Source: Streptomyces shenzhenensis (GTDB taxonomy: Bacteria > Actinomycetota > Actinomycetes > Streptomycetales > Streptomycetaceae). From it: DNA of 64,000 nt. Under the pieces are notes generated by a model, which saw only the letters and a list, made by a program, of their open reading frames with translations, had not been told where the DNA came from and made no database searches. Shown in pieces: positions 34,650-44,360 of this stretch. The stretch covers positions 62,001 through 126,000 of the forward strand of contig NZ_PENI01000021.1 of NCBI RefSeq assembly GCF_003688995.1. The letters are read 5' to 3'. Both the position numbers and the translations under genes were made by a program. The first letter of the stretch is position 1. Every line of letters starts with the position of its first letter.

Positions 34650-36202
34650 TTCCTGGTCACGTCCCGCAGGCGGGTGGTGCCGTTCGGCAGGACGACCAGA
34701 CCGTGGACGTCGGAGCGCGTCGCGGTGATGGTCGGGATGTAGGTCAGCGGCACCGTCGGCACGTCGTCGGCGGCGATCTGCTGGATCTGTGCGTAGATCT
34801 CGGCCCGCTTCGTGTCGTCGGTGGCGGCCACACCCTGGGCGGCGAGCTTGGTCACCTCGCTGTTGTGGTAGCCGGTGTGGTAGGAATCCGCCGCGTCGGG
34901 CAGCAGTTGCCAGTTGACGAGGTTGCTCGGATCGCCGGTGTCACTGATGGCCCAGGTGACCGCCAGGTCGTAGTCCCGCTTGCCGAAGCGGGTCCAGAAC
35001 GTCGTCGAGTCGAGCGTCTCGATCTTCACCTTGACGCCGATCTTCGCCAGTGCCGCCTGGACGACCTGGGCCTGCTGGGTCTGGCTCGTGGCGGAGTTCT
35101 CCACGATCAGCGTGGTCGACAGGCCGCCGGAGTGCTGCGACTTCGCCAGTTCGGCGCGCGCCGTCGCCGGGTCGTAGCCGAGGATCTTGGTGTCCTGGGC
35201 GGAGAATCGGATGCTCGACGGCAGGAACGTCGTGGCGGGGGCCGCGGTGTCGTACGTCGTCGCCTTCGCGATCGCCTTGCGGTCGAGCGCCGCGGCGACC
35301 GCGCGGCGCAGATGTACGTCCTTGAAGGCGCCGTCGGCGGTGTTGAACGCCAGCAGGCCCTGCTGCCAGGAGTCGGACACGGTGACCTTGACGTCGGGGT
35401 TGGCGCGCAGCTGCGCGACGTTGGCGGCGGGCACCGAGTCGATCACGTCGACCTGGCCGGCCTGGAGCTGCTGGAGCAGCTGGTTGTCGTCGTCGACGAC
35501 CGTGAACTCGACCTTGTCGACGGCCGGTTCGCCCTGCCAGTAGGTCTTGTTGGCGGCCAGGGTGATCTCCCCGGTGGTCCGGTCCCAGGAACTCAGGGTG
35601 AACGGCCCGGTGCCCACGGGGTTGTTGAAGAACTCCTTCTCGGTGCGGCCGTCGAGGTCCTTGGGCAGGATGACGTTGGCGAAGGTCGCCAGGTCCGCGA
35701 GCAGCGGGGCGTAGGGCCGGGACAGTCTGACGACGACGGTCCGCGCGTCGGACGCGGTGACGGCGGTGATCGGCGCGGACAGCGGCAGCGCGCCGCCGTG
35801 TTCGAGGTGCCGCTCGAGGGTGTAGACGACGTCAGCGGAGTCCAGGGCCGAGCCGTCCGAGAACGTGACGCCGTCCCTGAGGGTGAACGTCCAGCTGCGG
35901 CCGTCGTCGGCGACCTTGTAGGACTTCGCGAGCAGTGGCTTGATGTCGCCGTTCTTCTGCAGCTCCACCAAGGGCTCGAAGATCTTGTCGAGCGTGTACG
36001 CGTTGTTGGTGGCGAGTTCGTCGGCCGTCGGGTTCAGGTCGGTGACACCGCGGCTGGTGCGGGCGAACACCAAGGTGCCGCCGGAGCCTTCGGCGCCGCT
36101 GGACTTGGTGGCGGAGGAGTCGCAGGCCGCCGCTCCCGTCGTCAGCACGGCGAGAGCGAGAACGGCGGCGGCCGTGCGGCGGCGCCGGGCGTGGATGTGC
36201 AT
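34646..36202 (-). CDS. ABC substrate-binding lipoprotein (family 5)
   Basis: A 518-residue family-5 extracellular solute-binding protein. A basic N-terminus and hydrophobic segment (TAAAVLALAVLTTGAAAC) end in a lipobox-like Cys27, so it is membrane anchored outside the cell. The core motif DGRSWTFTLRDGVTFSDGSA is family-typical. It is the first gene of the operon binding protein-DppB-DppC-DppD-DppF-racemase-aminotransferase-HyuA-HyuB. It probably delivers a peptide, hydantoin or lactam for that pathway. Confidence 0.92.
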   Translation of the reverse strand: MHIHARRRRTAAAVLALAVLTTGAAACDSSATKSSGAEGSGGTLVFARTSRGVTDLNPTADELATNNAYTLDKIFEPLVELQKNGDIKPLLAKSYKVADDGRSWTFTLRDGVTFSDGSALDSADVVYTLERHLEHGGALPLSAPITAVTASDARTVVVRLSRPYAPLLADLATFANVILPKDLDGRTEKEFFNNPVGTGPFTLSSWDRTTGEITLAANKTYWQGEPAVDKVEFTVVDDDNQLLQQLQAGQVDVIDSVPAANVAQLRANPDVKVTVSDSWQQGLLAFNTADGAFKDVHLRRAVAAALDRKAIAKATTYDTAAPATTFLPSSIRFSAQDTKILGYDPATARAELAKSQHSGGLSTTLIVENSATSQTQQAQVVQAALAKIGVKVKIETLDSTTFWTRFGKRDYDLAVTWAISDTGDPSNLVNWQLLPDAADSYHTGYHNSEVTKLAAQGVAATDDTKRAEIYAQIQQIAADDVPTVPLTYIPTITATRSDVHGLVVLPNGTTRLRDVTRK

Positions 36203-36804
36203 GTGGAGATGTCCTTGGAATCGATGTGTACGCCACGGCGCGCGAAGGTGCGGCACGGAGCGGAAGATGAGCCCGCTCGGCAGGACGCCGCGCACGTCGA
36301 ACACGCGCGCAGCACATGGCACGAGGAGGCAAGGAGACGTCGCGTCCGAGGAGGGCGCGAGCTCAGGACATGTCGAAGGTTCGCCTCATCCGTTGAGGCG
36401 GTGGGCCCTCACACAGGACATCGGGAACCGGTCACCGAGTGCGGCTGGACGCACTGCACCACGCGGAGGGGTCGCGGTGCGACGGACCGGCCGGCCACGG
36501 CCGCCTGTCCCCCGGCGGCATACCCCGTCGGACACCCCGGGCAGGCTCCACCGTCGCGCGACGCGCGGTACGCGGATGCCTGGGCGCAGGCGGACATGGT
36601 GCTCCAGAGACGGCCGGGTGTGTGGGGCTCAGGATGCGATCAGAAAATCCGCAGTGTCAAGCGACGCCCACATGGTGAACCGCTACCGTCCGGTGGCTTC
36701 CCAACTGCCGCGGAAGCCGGAGCGCGCAGAAGGATCGCGCAAGGCAGAGCGAGGATCGGTCTACGGTTTCCGCTCAGGACGGCGTCCCTGGTCCCGAGTT
36801 CGGC
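36203..36804. other. Non-coding stretch upstream of the ABC-hydantoinase operon
   Basis: About 600 bp without a credible gene. The left part must carry the promoter of the binding-protein operon. A short hairpin (7-bp stem CGCCTCA/TGAGGCG) lies near 36371-36389. Long open frames across it on both strands have no recognisable family content. The right part leads into the methyltransferase remnant. Confidence 0.5.
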
Positions 36805-37234
36805 TCGCCTGGTCGAGCGGCTCGCCACGCATCTGGTTCAGCGGTTTCCTCGCGCCGAGATAGTCACCGCCTCCGCCTGGGACCTCCCCGGCGTCCTCGC
36901 TGACCGGGGTGTGCACACAGCGGACGTGGTGGTGAGCAGCCTGCCCTGGTCGGCGTTCGCCGGCCCGCACGGCCGTACCCTGGTACCCAAGATCGCCTCG
37001 CTGCTGTCCGAGAGCGGCGTGTATACGCAATTCACCTACGCCTTCGCCCGCTGGGCGCCTCCGAGCCGTCACCGGCTCGCGCAGGTACGGCAGCTGTTCG
37101 AAGAAGTGGCCGCCAGCAGGACGGTGTACCGTAACCTGCCGCCCGCTCTGGTGTATTCCGCCCGCAGGCCGCGTGTTCCGGCCGGTCACTCCCTTTCGCC
37201 GGCCGTGCGTGCCGAAAGCAGCATCGCGTCCTGA
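36805..37234 (+). pseudogene. C-terminal part of a SAM-dependent phospholipid-type methyltransferase
   Basis: About 140 residues read LVERLATHLVQRFPRAEIVT, VVVSSLPWSAFAGPHG and SLLSESGVYTQFTYAFARW, then PPALVYSARRP near the end. This matches the C-terminal half of the phosphatidylethanolamine N-methyltransferase/rRNA-adenine-methylase-fold group. The N-terminal SAM-binding glycine motif is missing and no start with a ribosome site is seen. It is therefore a truncated gene. Its 3' end overlaps the broken AraC gene on the other strand. Confidence 0.65.
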
Positions 37235-37775
37235 CTCGGTGGCGCGCCGAAAAGGCGTCGGTATTCCCGGCTGAACTGGGACGGACTGTCGTATCCGACG
37301 CGGTATCCGAAGTATGCGAACCCCTGGAAATTCCGGTAGAAGGCCGAAGTGCTCATCCCGATCAGCTCCGCCACGTCGTCCACCCGGAACGGCTCTCGGT
37401 AATTCTCCCTGATCCACTGCACGGCTTTTGCGACATGGGAGAGTTCGCTGTCGGCGAGACCGATCTGGCGGACGGCTGATCGAGCAGGCGCAGGCCGAAC
37501 CCCAGCGCCGGCCGCTCGGCGGTGGCCTTGGTGAAGTGGCCGGTGACAGGCAGGTCGACCGACGCGACCAGATACTGCCCGGCACGGTACTCGTACACGT
37601 AATCGCCCAGAGCGAGACGTTTGGCGCCCTGGGCGATCAGTGCCATGACCGTTCCGGTCATGGACGCATGAGGTGCCTGCGACTCCTCGCGGCCGACCAG
37701 AACGTGCTCGATGGCGGTTGTCCCGTCAGCTCGGGCATGGCGCTCCAGCAGGGTCCGGAGTTCTTCCAGCATCAT
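37186..37775 (-). pseudogene. Broken AraC-family regulator (YqhC-type)
   Basis: The N-terminal AraC effector domain reads in one frame from the ATG at 37775 (ELRTLLERHARADGTTAIEH to PALGFGLRLLDQP). A frameshift near 37440-37480 moves the sequence to another frame, where MQWIRENYREPFRVDDVAEL begins the DNA-binding domain. There is also an internal deletion: SAFYRNFQ runs straight into GFAYFGYRVGYDSPSQFSRE, removing most of the first to second helix-turn-helix. It once probably controlled the divergent molybdenum oxidoreductase operon. Confidence 0.75.
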
Positions 37776-37967
37776 GCGCCGATTGAAACACCGCGGGCGG
37801 GAAGAGGTCCAGCAGTCCTTTCCGGGGCATGCGGCAGCCGCGGAGAGGATCGTGCAAGACTTCGCCACTTTTGGGCAGCACAGTCCCCCGGGCGTGCTGA
37901 TTGAATGTCCGGAGTCGCTGAAACCTTGTTGTTCGGAGGTTCGCTGCATTGAGGAAGGACAAGCGGT

Positions 37968-38510
37968 ATGACGGACGGAACGCGCAGCGAGATACTTCTT
38001 CGCGTCAACGGTCTGACGCACCGTCTGGACGTCGACAACCGCAGGACACTGCTCGACGCACTCCGTGAGGACACAGGCCGCACGGGGCCGAAAAAGGGCT
38101 GCGACCGCGGGCAGTGCGGCGCCTGCACGGTACTGCTGGACGACCGGCGTGTGGTGTCCTGCCTGACGTTGGCGGTCGCCGCCGACGGCTCGGACGTCAC
38201 CACGGTCGAGGGCCTCGCACCCGACGGTGAACTGCACCCGCTGCAGCAGGCGTTCGTACAGCTCGACGGTTTCCAGTGCGGCTACTGCACACCCGGCCAG
38301 CTCTGTTCCGCGGTCGCGATGCTGGCCGAGCACGCGGCGGGCTGGCCCAGCGCCGTCACCACCGACGTCTCACCCGAGCGACCGGCACCGGAGTTGGACG
38401 CCGTGGAGGTGCGTGAACGCCTGAGCGGCAATCTGTGCCGCTGCGGCGCGTACCCGTCGATCGTGCGCGCCGTGCTGGAGACGGCCGCCCGGGCGGAGGT
38501 GACGGGATGA
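37968..38510 (+). CDS. Aldehyde oxidoreductase [2Fe-2S] subunit, PaoA-like
   Basis: A 180-residue iron-sulfur subunit of the xanthine oxidase family. Cluster I ligands are in GCDRGQCGACTVLL plus the Cys of VVSCLTLA; cluster II ligands in GFQCGYCTPGQL and GNLCRCGAYPSI. No Tat signal precedes the ferredoxin domain, so unlike E. coli PaoA it appears cytoplasmic. The start ATG at 37968 has GAGGAAGGA about 10 bp upstream. Its stop overlaps the FAD-subunit start (ATGA). Confidence 0.93.
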   Translation: MTDGTRSEILLRVNGLTHRLDVDNRRTLLDALREDTGRTGPKKGCDRGQCGACTVLLDDRRVVSCLTLAVAADGSDVTTVEGLAPDGELHPLQQAFVQLDGFQCGYCTPGQLCSAVAMLAEHAAGWPSAVTTDVSPERPAPELDAVEVRERLSGNLCRCGAYPSIVRAVLETAARAEVTG

Positions 38511-39496
38511 AGGAGTTCGGCTATCTACGGCCCAGTCAGGTCCGGGAGGCTCTCGCCTTGGTCGCCGCCGACGACGGCGCCCGGTTCCTCGGCGGTGGTA
38601 CCAATCTCGTCGACCTGATGAAGGACGGCATCGAGACACCCACCCGGCTGGTGGACGTGCGCCGGCTGCCGCTGGACGGGATCCGTGAGGCCCCCGACCG
38701 CGGACTCGTCATCGGCGCGACCACGACCAACAGCGACCTGGCGGCCCATCCCGAGGTGCGCCGCCGGTACCCGGCGCTCAGCCAGGCCGTCCTGGCGGGC
38801 GCGTCGGGGCAGCTGCGCAACATGGCCACGGTGGGCGGCAACCTGCTGCAGCGGACCCGGTGCGGCTACTTCGCGGATCCCTCGCAGCCGTGCAACAAGC
38901 GCAGCCCGGGCAGCGGCTGTTCGGCAATCACCGGCGAGCATCACAACCATGCGATCCTGGGCTGGTCCGACCACTGTGTGGCCACCCATCCCTCGGACAT
39001 GACCGTGGCCCTGGCCGCGTATGACGCGGTCGTGCACTACGAGACCCCGGACGGGAGCCACGAGATCCCGCTGTCCGGTTTCTATCTGCCGGTCGGCGAA
39101 AGTCCCCAGCGGGAGACCGTGCTGCCCCCGGGCGCCCTGATCACCGCGGTCACCCTGCCGGCCGCCGCGGCAGGCCCGCGAGCGCGCTACCGCAAGGTCC
39201 GCGAGCGCGCGTCCTACGCCTTCGCCAACGTGTCCGTCGCAGCGGCGCTGGACGTCGAGGAGGGCGTCGTCCGAGGCGTCCGGATCGCGCTCGGCGGCCT
39301 CGCTTCACGGCCCTGGCGCGCGCTCGTCGCCGAGTCCGCCCTGCGGGACGCCCCCGCCACGGCCGACCGGTTCGGTGACGCCGCGGATGCGGAACTGTCC
39401 GCCGCGCGGCCGCTGCGCGACAACGCGTACAAGGTCACGCTGGCCCGCAACCTCATCGTGGCCGTCCTGACCGAGCTCGCCCACCGGGCCGAGTGA
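38507..39496 (+). CDS. Aldehyde oxidoreductase FAD subunit, PaoB-like
   Basis: A 329-residue FAD-binding subunit: FLGGGTNLVDLMKDG and the TVGGNLLQRTRC region bind FAD. It carries the extra Cys-rich insertion RTRCGYFADPSQPCNKRSPG followed by SGC, which in PaoB (YagS) binds a [4Fe-4S] cluster. This assigns the complex to the PaoABC branch rather than plain xanthine dehydrogenase. It is translationally coupled to the [2Fe-2S] subunit and 67 bp before the Mo subunit. Confidence 0.93.
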   Translation: MKEFGYLRPSQVREALALVAADDGARFLGGGTNLVDLMKDGIETPTRLVDVRRLPLDGIREAPDRGLVIGATTTNSDLAAHPEVRRRYPALSQAVLAGASGQLRNMATVGGNLLQRTRCGYFADPSQPCNKRSPGSGCSAITGEHHNHAILGWSDHCVATHPSDMTVALAAYDAVVHYETPDGSHEIPLSGFYLPVGESPQRETVLPPGALITAVTLPAAAAGPRARYRKVRERASYAFANVSVAAALDVEEGVVRGVRIALGGLASRPWRALVAESALRDAPATADRFGDAADAELSAARPLRDNAYKVTLARNLIVAVLTELAHRAE

Positions 39497-39563
39497 CGGG
39501 CGCACCGGCGGCGTGCAGCCGGCCGGCGCCGGTCCCGTCACACGTCCTCAAGGAGATCAACGT

Positions 39564-41756
39564 ATGAACGCCTCCTCGACCAGCCCATCCCCGGCTCCGA
39601 CCGGCGACCGGACACCCACGCCGCACCCCACCAGGACCTCCGCCCCGTCGGCCGGCACGCCGGAGCCGCTGCTGGGAGCCGTCGGCATGGCGCGACCCCG
39701 GATAGAGGGAACGGCCAAGGTCACCGGCGCGGTGCGCTACTCCTCGGACGAGCCGATGGGCGACCTGGCCCACGGCTGGGCGGTGACCTCCACGGTGACC
39801 CGCGGTCGCATCCGCGACCTCGACACCTCCGCGGCACTGACCATGCCCGGCGTGCTGGGCGTCATCGACCACCGCAACGCCCCCCGGCTCGACCTGGAGG
39901 CCGGATCGTTCTTCGGGCCCGACGGTGGCATGCACCTGCTGCAGACCGATGAGATCCCCCACTCCGGCCGACCGGTCGCGCTGGTGGTGGCCGAGACCGC
40001 GGAGCAGGCCCGGTCGGCGGCCAGGGCGCTGCGGGTGACGTATGACGAGGAACCGTGCGACGTCGACTTCTCACTCGACCACCCGGCCGCCCGGCCGGCG
40101 ACGTCGTTCATCGGAGCGGACGCCACCGTCGGGGACGTGGACACGGAGCTGGCCGCGAGCGCGGTGGTCGTCGACGCACGTTATGTCACCCCCGAGACAC
40201 ACGGCGCCGCCATGGAGCCGCACTCCGCGACCGCCTGGTGGGAGGACGGGCGCCTGCAGATCGTCGACTCCAACCAGGGGCCCTTCCTGGTCGCCATGAC
40301 GGTGGCCGCACTGTTCCGCCTCGACCCGAAGCAGGTGCGCGTCCGCTCTCCGCACGTCGGTGGCGGCTTCGGATCCAAATCAGGGGGGTGCGGCCCCCAG
40401 TTGGTCCTGGCGGTGATGGCCACGGCGATGTTCGACCGCCCCGTGCGTGTCACCCTGACCCGGAGCCAGGTGTTCCAGACGGTCTCGATGCGGCCCACGA
40501 CCGACCAGCGGGTGCGGATCGGGTCCGATGCCGACGGCCGACTGCGCGCCATCGACCACACAGCGGCCTTCGAGGTGTCCAAGCTCGCGGACTACCTGGA
40601 GAACTGCACCGAGCTCACCAACACGCTCTACGCGGCACGGGCCATCCGTACCCGGCGCAGCGCTGTCCCGGTCGACATCCTGCCGCCGTACTCGGTGCGC
40701 GGCCCCGGCGCGACACCCGGTTCCTTCGCGCTTGAATCCGCCATGGACGAGGTGGCGGAGCGCCTGCACATGGATCCCCTTGAGCTTCGGCTGCGCAACG
40801 AGCCCTCCGCGGGACCCGTGTCCGGCCTGCCGTTCAGCCGCCGCAACCTCACCGCATGTCTGAGGGAAGGTGCTCGCCGGTTCGGCTGGGCCACCCGCGA
40901 CCACCGGCCGCGGACAGGGAGAGAGGGACATCTGCTCGTCGGCACCGGGATGGCGGCCACGTCCTTCGGCGCCGGGGCACTGCCCTCGACGGCCTCGATC
41001 ACCGCCGAGACCGACGGAGCCTTCACCGTGGCCATCGGCGCCAGCGACATCGGCACGGGCGCACGCACCGCGCTGACCGCGGTGGCCGCCGAGGCACTGC
41101 GCGTACCTCCCGAACGGATACGGCTGCTGATCGCGGACAGCGACCTCGGTCCCGCGTGGGGCGCCGGCGGATCCCGGGGGACGACCTCATGGTCCTGGGC
41201 GATCACCGAAGCAGCGGCGAAGCTGCGCTCCCGACCGGGCGGCGCCACGCTGCCGCTGACCGTCTCGTTCGACACCACCGAGTCGCTCGGTGAGCTGCCC
41301 CTCATGGAACGGCACTCCTACAGTGCCGTGTTCTGCGAAGCGACCGTCGATCCTGCGACCGGCGAGGTCCGGGTGCGGCGCCTCCTGGGGATGTTCGCCG
41401 TGGGCCGCGTGATCAACCCGCTGCTGGCACGCAGTCAGCTCGTCGGAGGCATGATCATGGGGCTGTCGATGGCCCTGCACGAGGAAGGCGTCCGTGATCC
41501 GGCCACCGGCCGCCACCTCAACACGGACTTCGCCGGCTACCACATCGCCGCACACGCCGACGTACCCGACATCGAGGCTGATTTCGTACCCGACTATGAG
41601 CCCGGCGACCCGTCAGGCATCAAGGGTGTCGGTGAAATCGGCACGGTCGGCACCGCCGCCGCGATCGCGAACGCCGTCTGGCACGCCACCGGCCACCGCC
41701 GGCGGACCCTGCCCATCCGCCCGGACCACCTGGTCGAGGAACGGCCCCTGCCGTGA
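39564..41756 (+). CDS. Aldehyde oxidoreductase molybdenum subunit, PaoC-like
   Basis: A 730-residue molybdopterin-cytosine-dinucleotide subunit. Typical segments are SPHVGGGFGSKSG, then GSRGTTSWSWAITEA, and the C-terminal GVGEIGTVGTAAAIANAV, whose Glu is the catalytic base that activates the Mo-bound water. The start ATG at 39564 has AGGAGA upstream; the N-terminal 35 residues are a Pro/Thr/Ser-rich extension of unknown role. It oxidises aldehydes or N-heterocycles to acids or lactams. Confidence 0.94.
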   Translation: MNASSTSPSPAPTGDRTPTPHPTRTSAPSAGTPEPLLGAVGMARPRIEGTAKVTGAVRYSSDEPMGDLAHGWAVTSTVTRGRIRDLDTSAALTMPGVLGVIDHRNAPRLDLEAGSFFGPDGGMHLLQTDEIPHSGRPVALVVAETAEQARSAARALRVTYDEEPCDVDFSLDHPAARPATSFIGADATVGDVDTELAASAVVVDARYVTPETHGAAMEPHSATAWWEDGRLQIVDSNQGPFLVAMTVAALFRLDPKQVRVRSPHVGGGFGSKSGGCGPQLVLAVMATAMFDRPVRVTLTRSQVFQTVSMRPTTDQRVRIGSDADGRLRAIDHTAAFEVSKLADYLENCTELTNTLYAARAIRTRRSAVPVDILPPYSVRGPGATPGSFALESAMDEVAERLHMDPLELRLRNEPSAGPVSGLPFSRRNLTACLREGARRFGWATRDHRPRTGREGHLLVGTGMAATSFGAGALPSTASITAETDGAFTVAIGASDIGTGARTALTAVAAEALRVPPERIRLLIADSDLGPAWGAGGSRGTTSWSWAITEAAAKLRSRPGGATLPLTVSFDTTESLGELPLMERHSYSAVFCEATVDPATGEVRVRRLLGMFAVGRVINPLLARSQLVGGMIMGLSMALHEEGVRDPATGRHLNTDFAGYHIAAHADVPDIEADFVPDYEPGDPSGIKGVGEIGTVGTAAAIANAVWHATGHRRRTLPIRPDHLVEERPLP

Positions 41757-41828
41757 GCCGTCCACGAGGAAGGGCTCGTGGACCACTGCCGTCGCCGCCC
41801 CGGCCCGGAACCCGAACAAGAGGTACAC

Positions 41829-42851
41829 GTGTTGCGCGAGGTATGGACCTTCGTCGACGCCCACCGTCGGGCGGGCCGGCCCGTCGCGCTGGCCCGGCTG
41901 GTGGACCGTGACGGTCCCGGATCACGACCGCTCGGCGCCACCATGGCCGTCGCCGAGGACGGTACGTGGCGCGGCTCGCTGTCGGGCGGTTGCGTCGAGG
42001 GCATCGTCCTCGACGCGACCCGCGCCGTCCTGGCAGGGGCCGCGCCGCAGGTGACGGCGGTATCGCCCGGGGACCATCTCCTGCCCTGGGAGGACACTCC
42101 CGGCTGCGCCGGCGAACTGCGCGTCCTCATCACGCCCGCGCCGCCCGAGCCGGTGCACTCCGCCATCACCACGGCCTTGGCCGAGGACCGGCCGCTCACC
42201 GTGCGGGTCGGGCTGAGGCCGCCCCACCACTGGTCGACTGCCGCCACGGCCGACCAACTGCCCGACATGGGACCCGCGTTCACCGAGGAACTGACCGGTC
42301 GGCCGCGGCTGCTGCTGGCCGGCGCGACAGATCTCGCCGCAGTCCTGGCCACCCTGGCCGGGACCGTGCACCGCAAGGTCGTCGTCCTCGACCCACGCCC
42401 CAGGCATGTCGCCTCCGGGGCCTTCACCGGCACTGCCGACGTCGTCCGTGCCTGGCCCGACCACTGGATCGCCCGCCATCCGCTCGGAGTACGCGACGCG
42501 GTCGTCTCGCTCAGCCATGACCCGCGCATCGACGACCGCGCGCTGCGCGCCGCTCTGGCAGGCCCCGCCGGGTACGTCGCCGCGCTCGGCAGCCGGGCCA
42601 CCCACGCGCAACGCCTGCGGCGCCTGGCCGACGCGCCCGGACTTGACCGGCTGACCGGCCCGGCGGGCCTCGACCTCGGCGGAGCGTCGCTCGCCGAGAG
42701 CGCCCTGTCGATCCTCGCCGAGCTCGTCGCGGTGGACAACGCCCGCGGCGGACGTCGCCTGCGCGACAGCGATCTGCCCATCCGGGCCACCACGGCCGAG
42801 GCGCTCACCCGACCCACGCGGCTACGCCCTGTCGCCAGGAGATGGCAGTGA
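41829..42851 (+). CDS. XdhC/PaoD-like molybdenum-cofactor insertion chaperone
   Basis: A 340-residue XdhC-family protein. The N-terminal XdhC/CoxI domain has ATMAVAEDGTWRGSLSGGCVE and the C-terminal Rossmann part VAALGSRATHAQRLRRLA. Such proteins deliver sulfurated MCD cofactor to the Mo subunit. GTG at 41829 is chosen since AAGAGG stands before it; a GTG at 41778 is in frame. It is the fourth gene of the operon. Confidence 0.88.
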   Translation: MLREVWTFVDAHRRAGRPVALARLVDRDGPGSRPLGATMAVAEDGTWRGSLSGGCVEGIVLDATRAVLAGAAPQVTAVSPGDHLLPWEDTPGCAGELRVLITPAPPEPVHSAITTALAEDRPLTVRVGLRPPHHWSTAATADQLPDMGPAFTEELTGRPRLLLAGATDLAAVLATLAGTVHRKVVVLDPRPRHVASGAFTGTADVVRAWPDHWIARHPLGVRDAVVSLSHDPRIDDRALRAALAGPAGYVAALGSRATHAQRLRRLADAPGLDRLTGPAGLDLGGASLAESALSILAELVAVDNARGGRRLRDSDLPIRATTAEALTRPTRLRPVARRWQ

Positions 42852-42879
42852 CGGCGGGCGGACCGGCGTTCGGGAGACC

Positions 42880-44124
42880 CTACAGGCGGGCGACGATCAA
42901 GGCGATGTCGTCACGTCCGCCGCTGCTCACGCCGAGGCGGGACAGCAGGACGTCGGCCAAATGATCCGGGCCGAGCCGGGGGTTGTCGGCGAGGGTGTAG
43001 GTGAGCCGGTCGAGGCCGGCGTCGATGTCCTCCTCGCGGCGTTCGACGAGCCCGTCGGTGTAGAGGACGAGGGTGTCGCCTGCTGTGTAGGGCACGGCGG
43101 CCTGCGGACGCGGCACATGGCGCGGGCGTGCTCCCAGGGGCGGATCGGTGGCCTGGTCGAGCAGGACGAAAGTACCGTCGGCGTGTACCAGGACGGGCGG
43201 CAGGTGCCCGGCGCTGCTGTAGGTGATGCGCCGGCGACGGGCGTCGATGACGGCCTTGACCACTGTGGTGGCCAGGGCTCCTTCGACCGAGCAGGCATAC
43301 AGGTCCAGTACCTCCATCGCCCTGGCCGGATCGTGCAGAGCCCGGACGGCGGCGGACAGCGCGCTGCGCAGCATGCCCATCGCGGCGGCCGCCTCCAGAC
43401 CGTGGCCGACCACGTCGCCCACCGCGACGGAGAAGCCGTCATCGGGCAGGTCCACGATGTCGTACCAGTCGCCGCACACGTTGAGTCCCTGGGCCGCGGG
43501 CAGGTAGCGCACCGCGATGTTCGGGTGCTGACCGAGGTCCGGGGACTGCATCATCGCTTCCTGGAGGGTGACGGCGACCTTGCGTTCCCGAGCGTGGGCC
43601 TGCCGCAACTGCTCGTTCACCAACTGGAGCTCCCGCGCCCGCGCATACAGTTCGGCCTCCATCGCTTCGCGCTCGCCGATCGCCCGGCCCGGCTGCGCGC
43701 GGGTGGCGTGGGTGAGCACGAACTCGGTGACGTCTTCCACCCGGTGGATGATCCAGGCCACCTGTCCGTCCGGCCCGAGCACGGGGACGTTGATCGTGGA
43801 CCACCAGCGTTCCTCGAACACCCCGGGGCGGCCGGGAATGGGGATGTCGTACTTCTGCACGGCCGCCATCGTGTCCTGCTGCTGCGAGCGCAGGACCCAG
43901 TGCAGCGAGGCACTGAGGTTCCGCACTCCGTCGGCTTCGGGGTCGGCCGGGTTCTCGGGGAACGCATCGAAGAGGTACTGCCCGATCAGTTCGTCCCGTG
44001 AGCGGCCGGTCGCCCGGCAGTAGGCCGCATTGGCGTCGAGGATCACAAGATCCGGGCCCAGTACCAGGTAGGGGCTGGGGGTGGCGACGAACAGTGCCCG
44101 GTAGTCGATCGGCGCTATGGTCAC
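42880..44124 (-). CDS. PAS-domain SpoIIE/PP2C-type serine phosphatase
   Basis: A 414-residue signalling protein. The N-terminal PAS domain (about 10-135) shows PYLVLGPDLVILDANAAYCR, a coiled-coil linker follows (about 150-200: AMEAELYARARELQLVNEQL), then a PP2C/SpoIIE domain with metal Asp residues in CGDWYDIVDL, GDVVGHGLEAAAAMG, YTDGLVERR and GRDDIALIV. It dephosphorylates anti-sigma-factor antagonists in the usual Streptomyces partner-switch systems. The GTG at 44124 was chosen by the PAS N-terminus. No partner anti-sigma gene is adjacent. Confidence 0.9.
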   Translation of the reverse strand: MTIAPIDYRALFVATPSPYLVLGPDLVILDANAAYCRATGRSRDELIGQYLFDAFPENPADPEADGVRNLSASLHWVLRSQQQDTMAAVQKYDIPIPGRPGVFEERWWSTINVPVLGPDGQVAWIIHRVEDVTEFVLTHATRAQPGRAIGEREAMEAELYARARELQLVNEQLRQAHARERKVAVTLQEAMMQSPDLGQHPNIAVRYLPAAQGLNVCGDWYDIVDLPDDGFSVAVGDVVGHGLEAAAAMGMLRSALSAAVRALHDPARAMEVLDLYACSVEGALATTVVKAVIDARRRRITYSSAGHLPPVLVHADGTFVLLDQATDPPLGARPRHVPRPQAAVPYTAGDTLVLYTDGLVERREEDIDAGLDRLTYTLADNPRLGPDHLADVLLSRLGVSSGGRDDIALIVARL

Positions 44125-44360
44125 AGCCGCTCTCCCGTTCCTCTCGGGTGGCCCCCTGTCCGGTTTCACGTCCGTGGTCCCACGCTGAACGTAACAGTTG
44201 TGTGAGGTTCGGGCCGCCCAGCACGGGTTCCGGGCCCCTGCTCTCGGGGTCGATGCCCTCATGGTCCTGCCTGCCGCTCAAGCCGCGCTTCAGCGTCGCT
44301 CCCTATGGTCACGCCCAGCGCTGCCTCGGGTGAGTGGCGGCGAACACCGAAGGAGGCGCC

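Noticed and set aside
34640..37234. 864-codon open frame on the plus strand
   Set aside because: Most of it is antisense to the clear binding-protein gene; only the last 140 codons have family content, annotated as a methyltransferase fragment.
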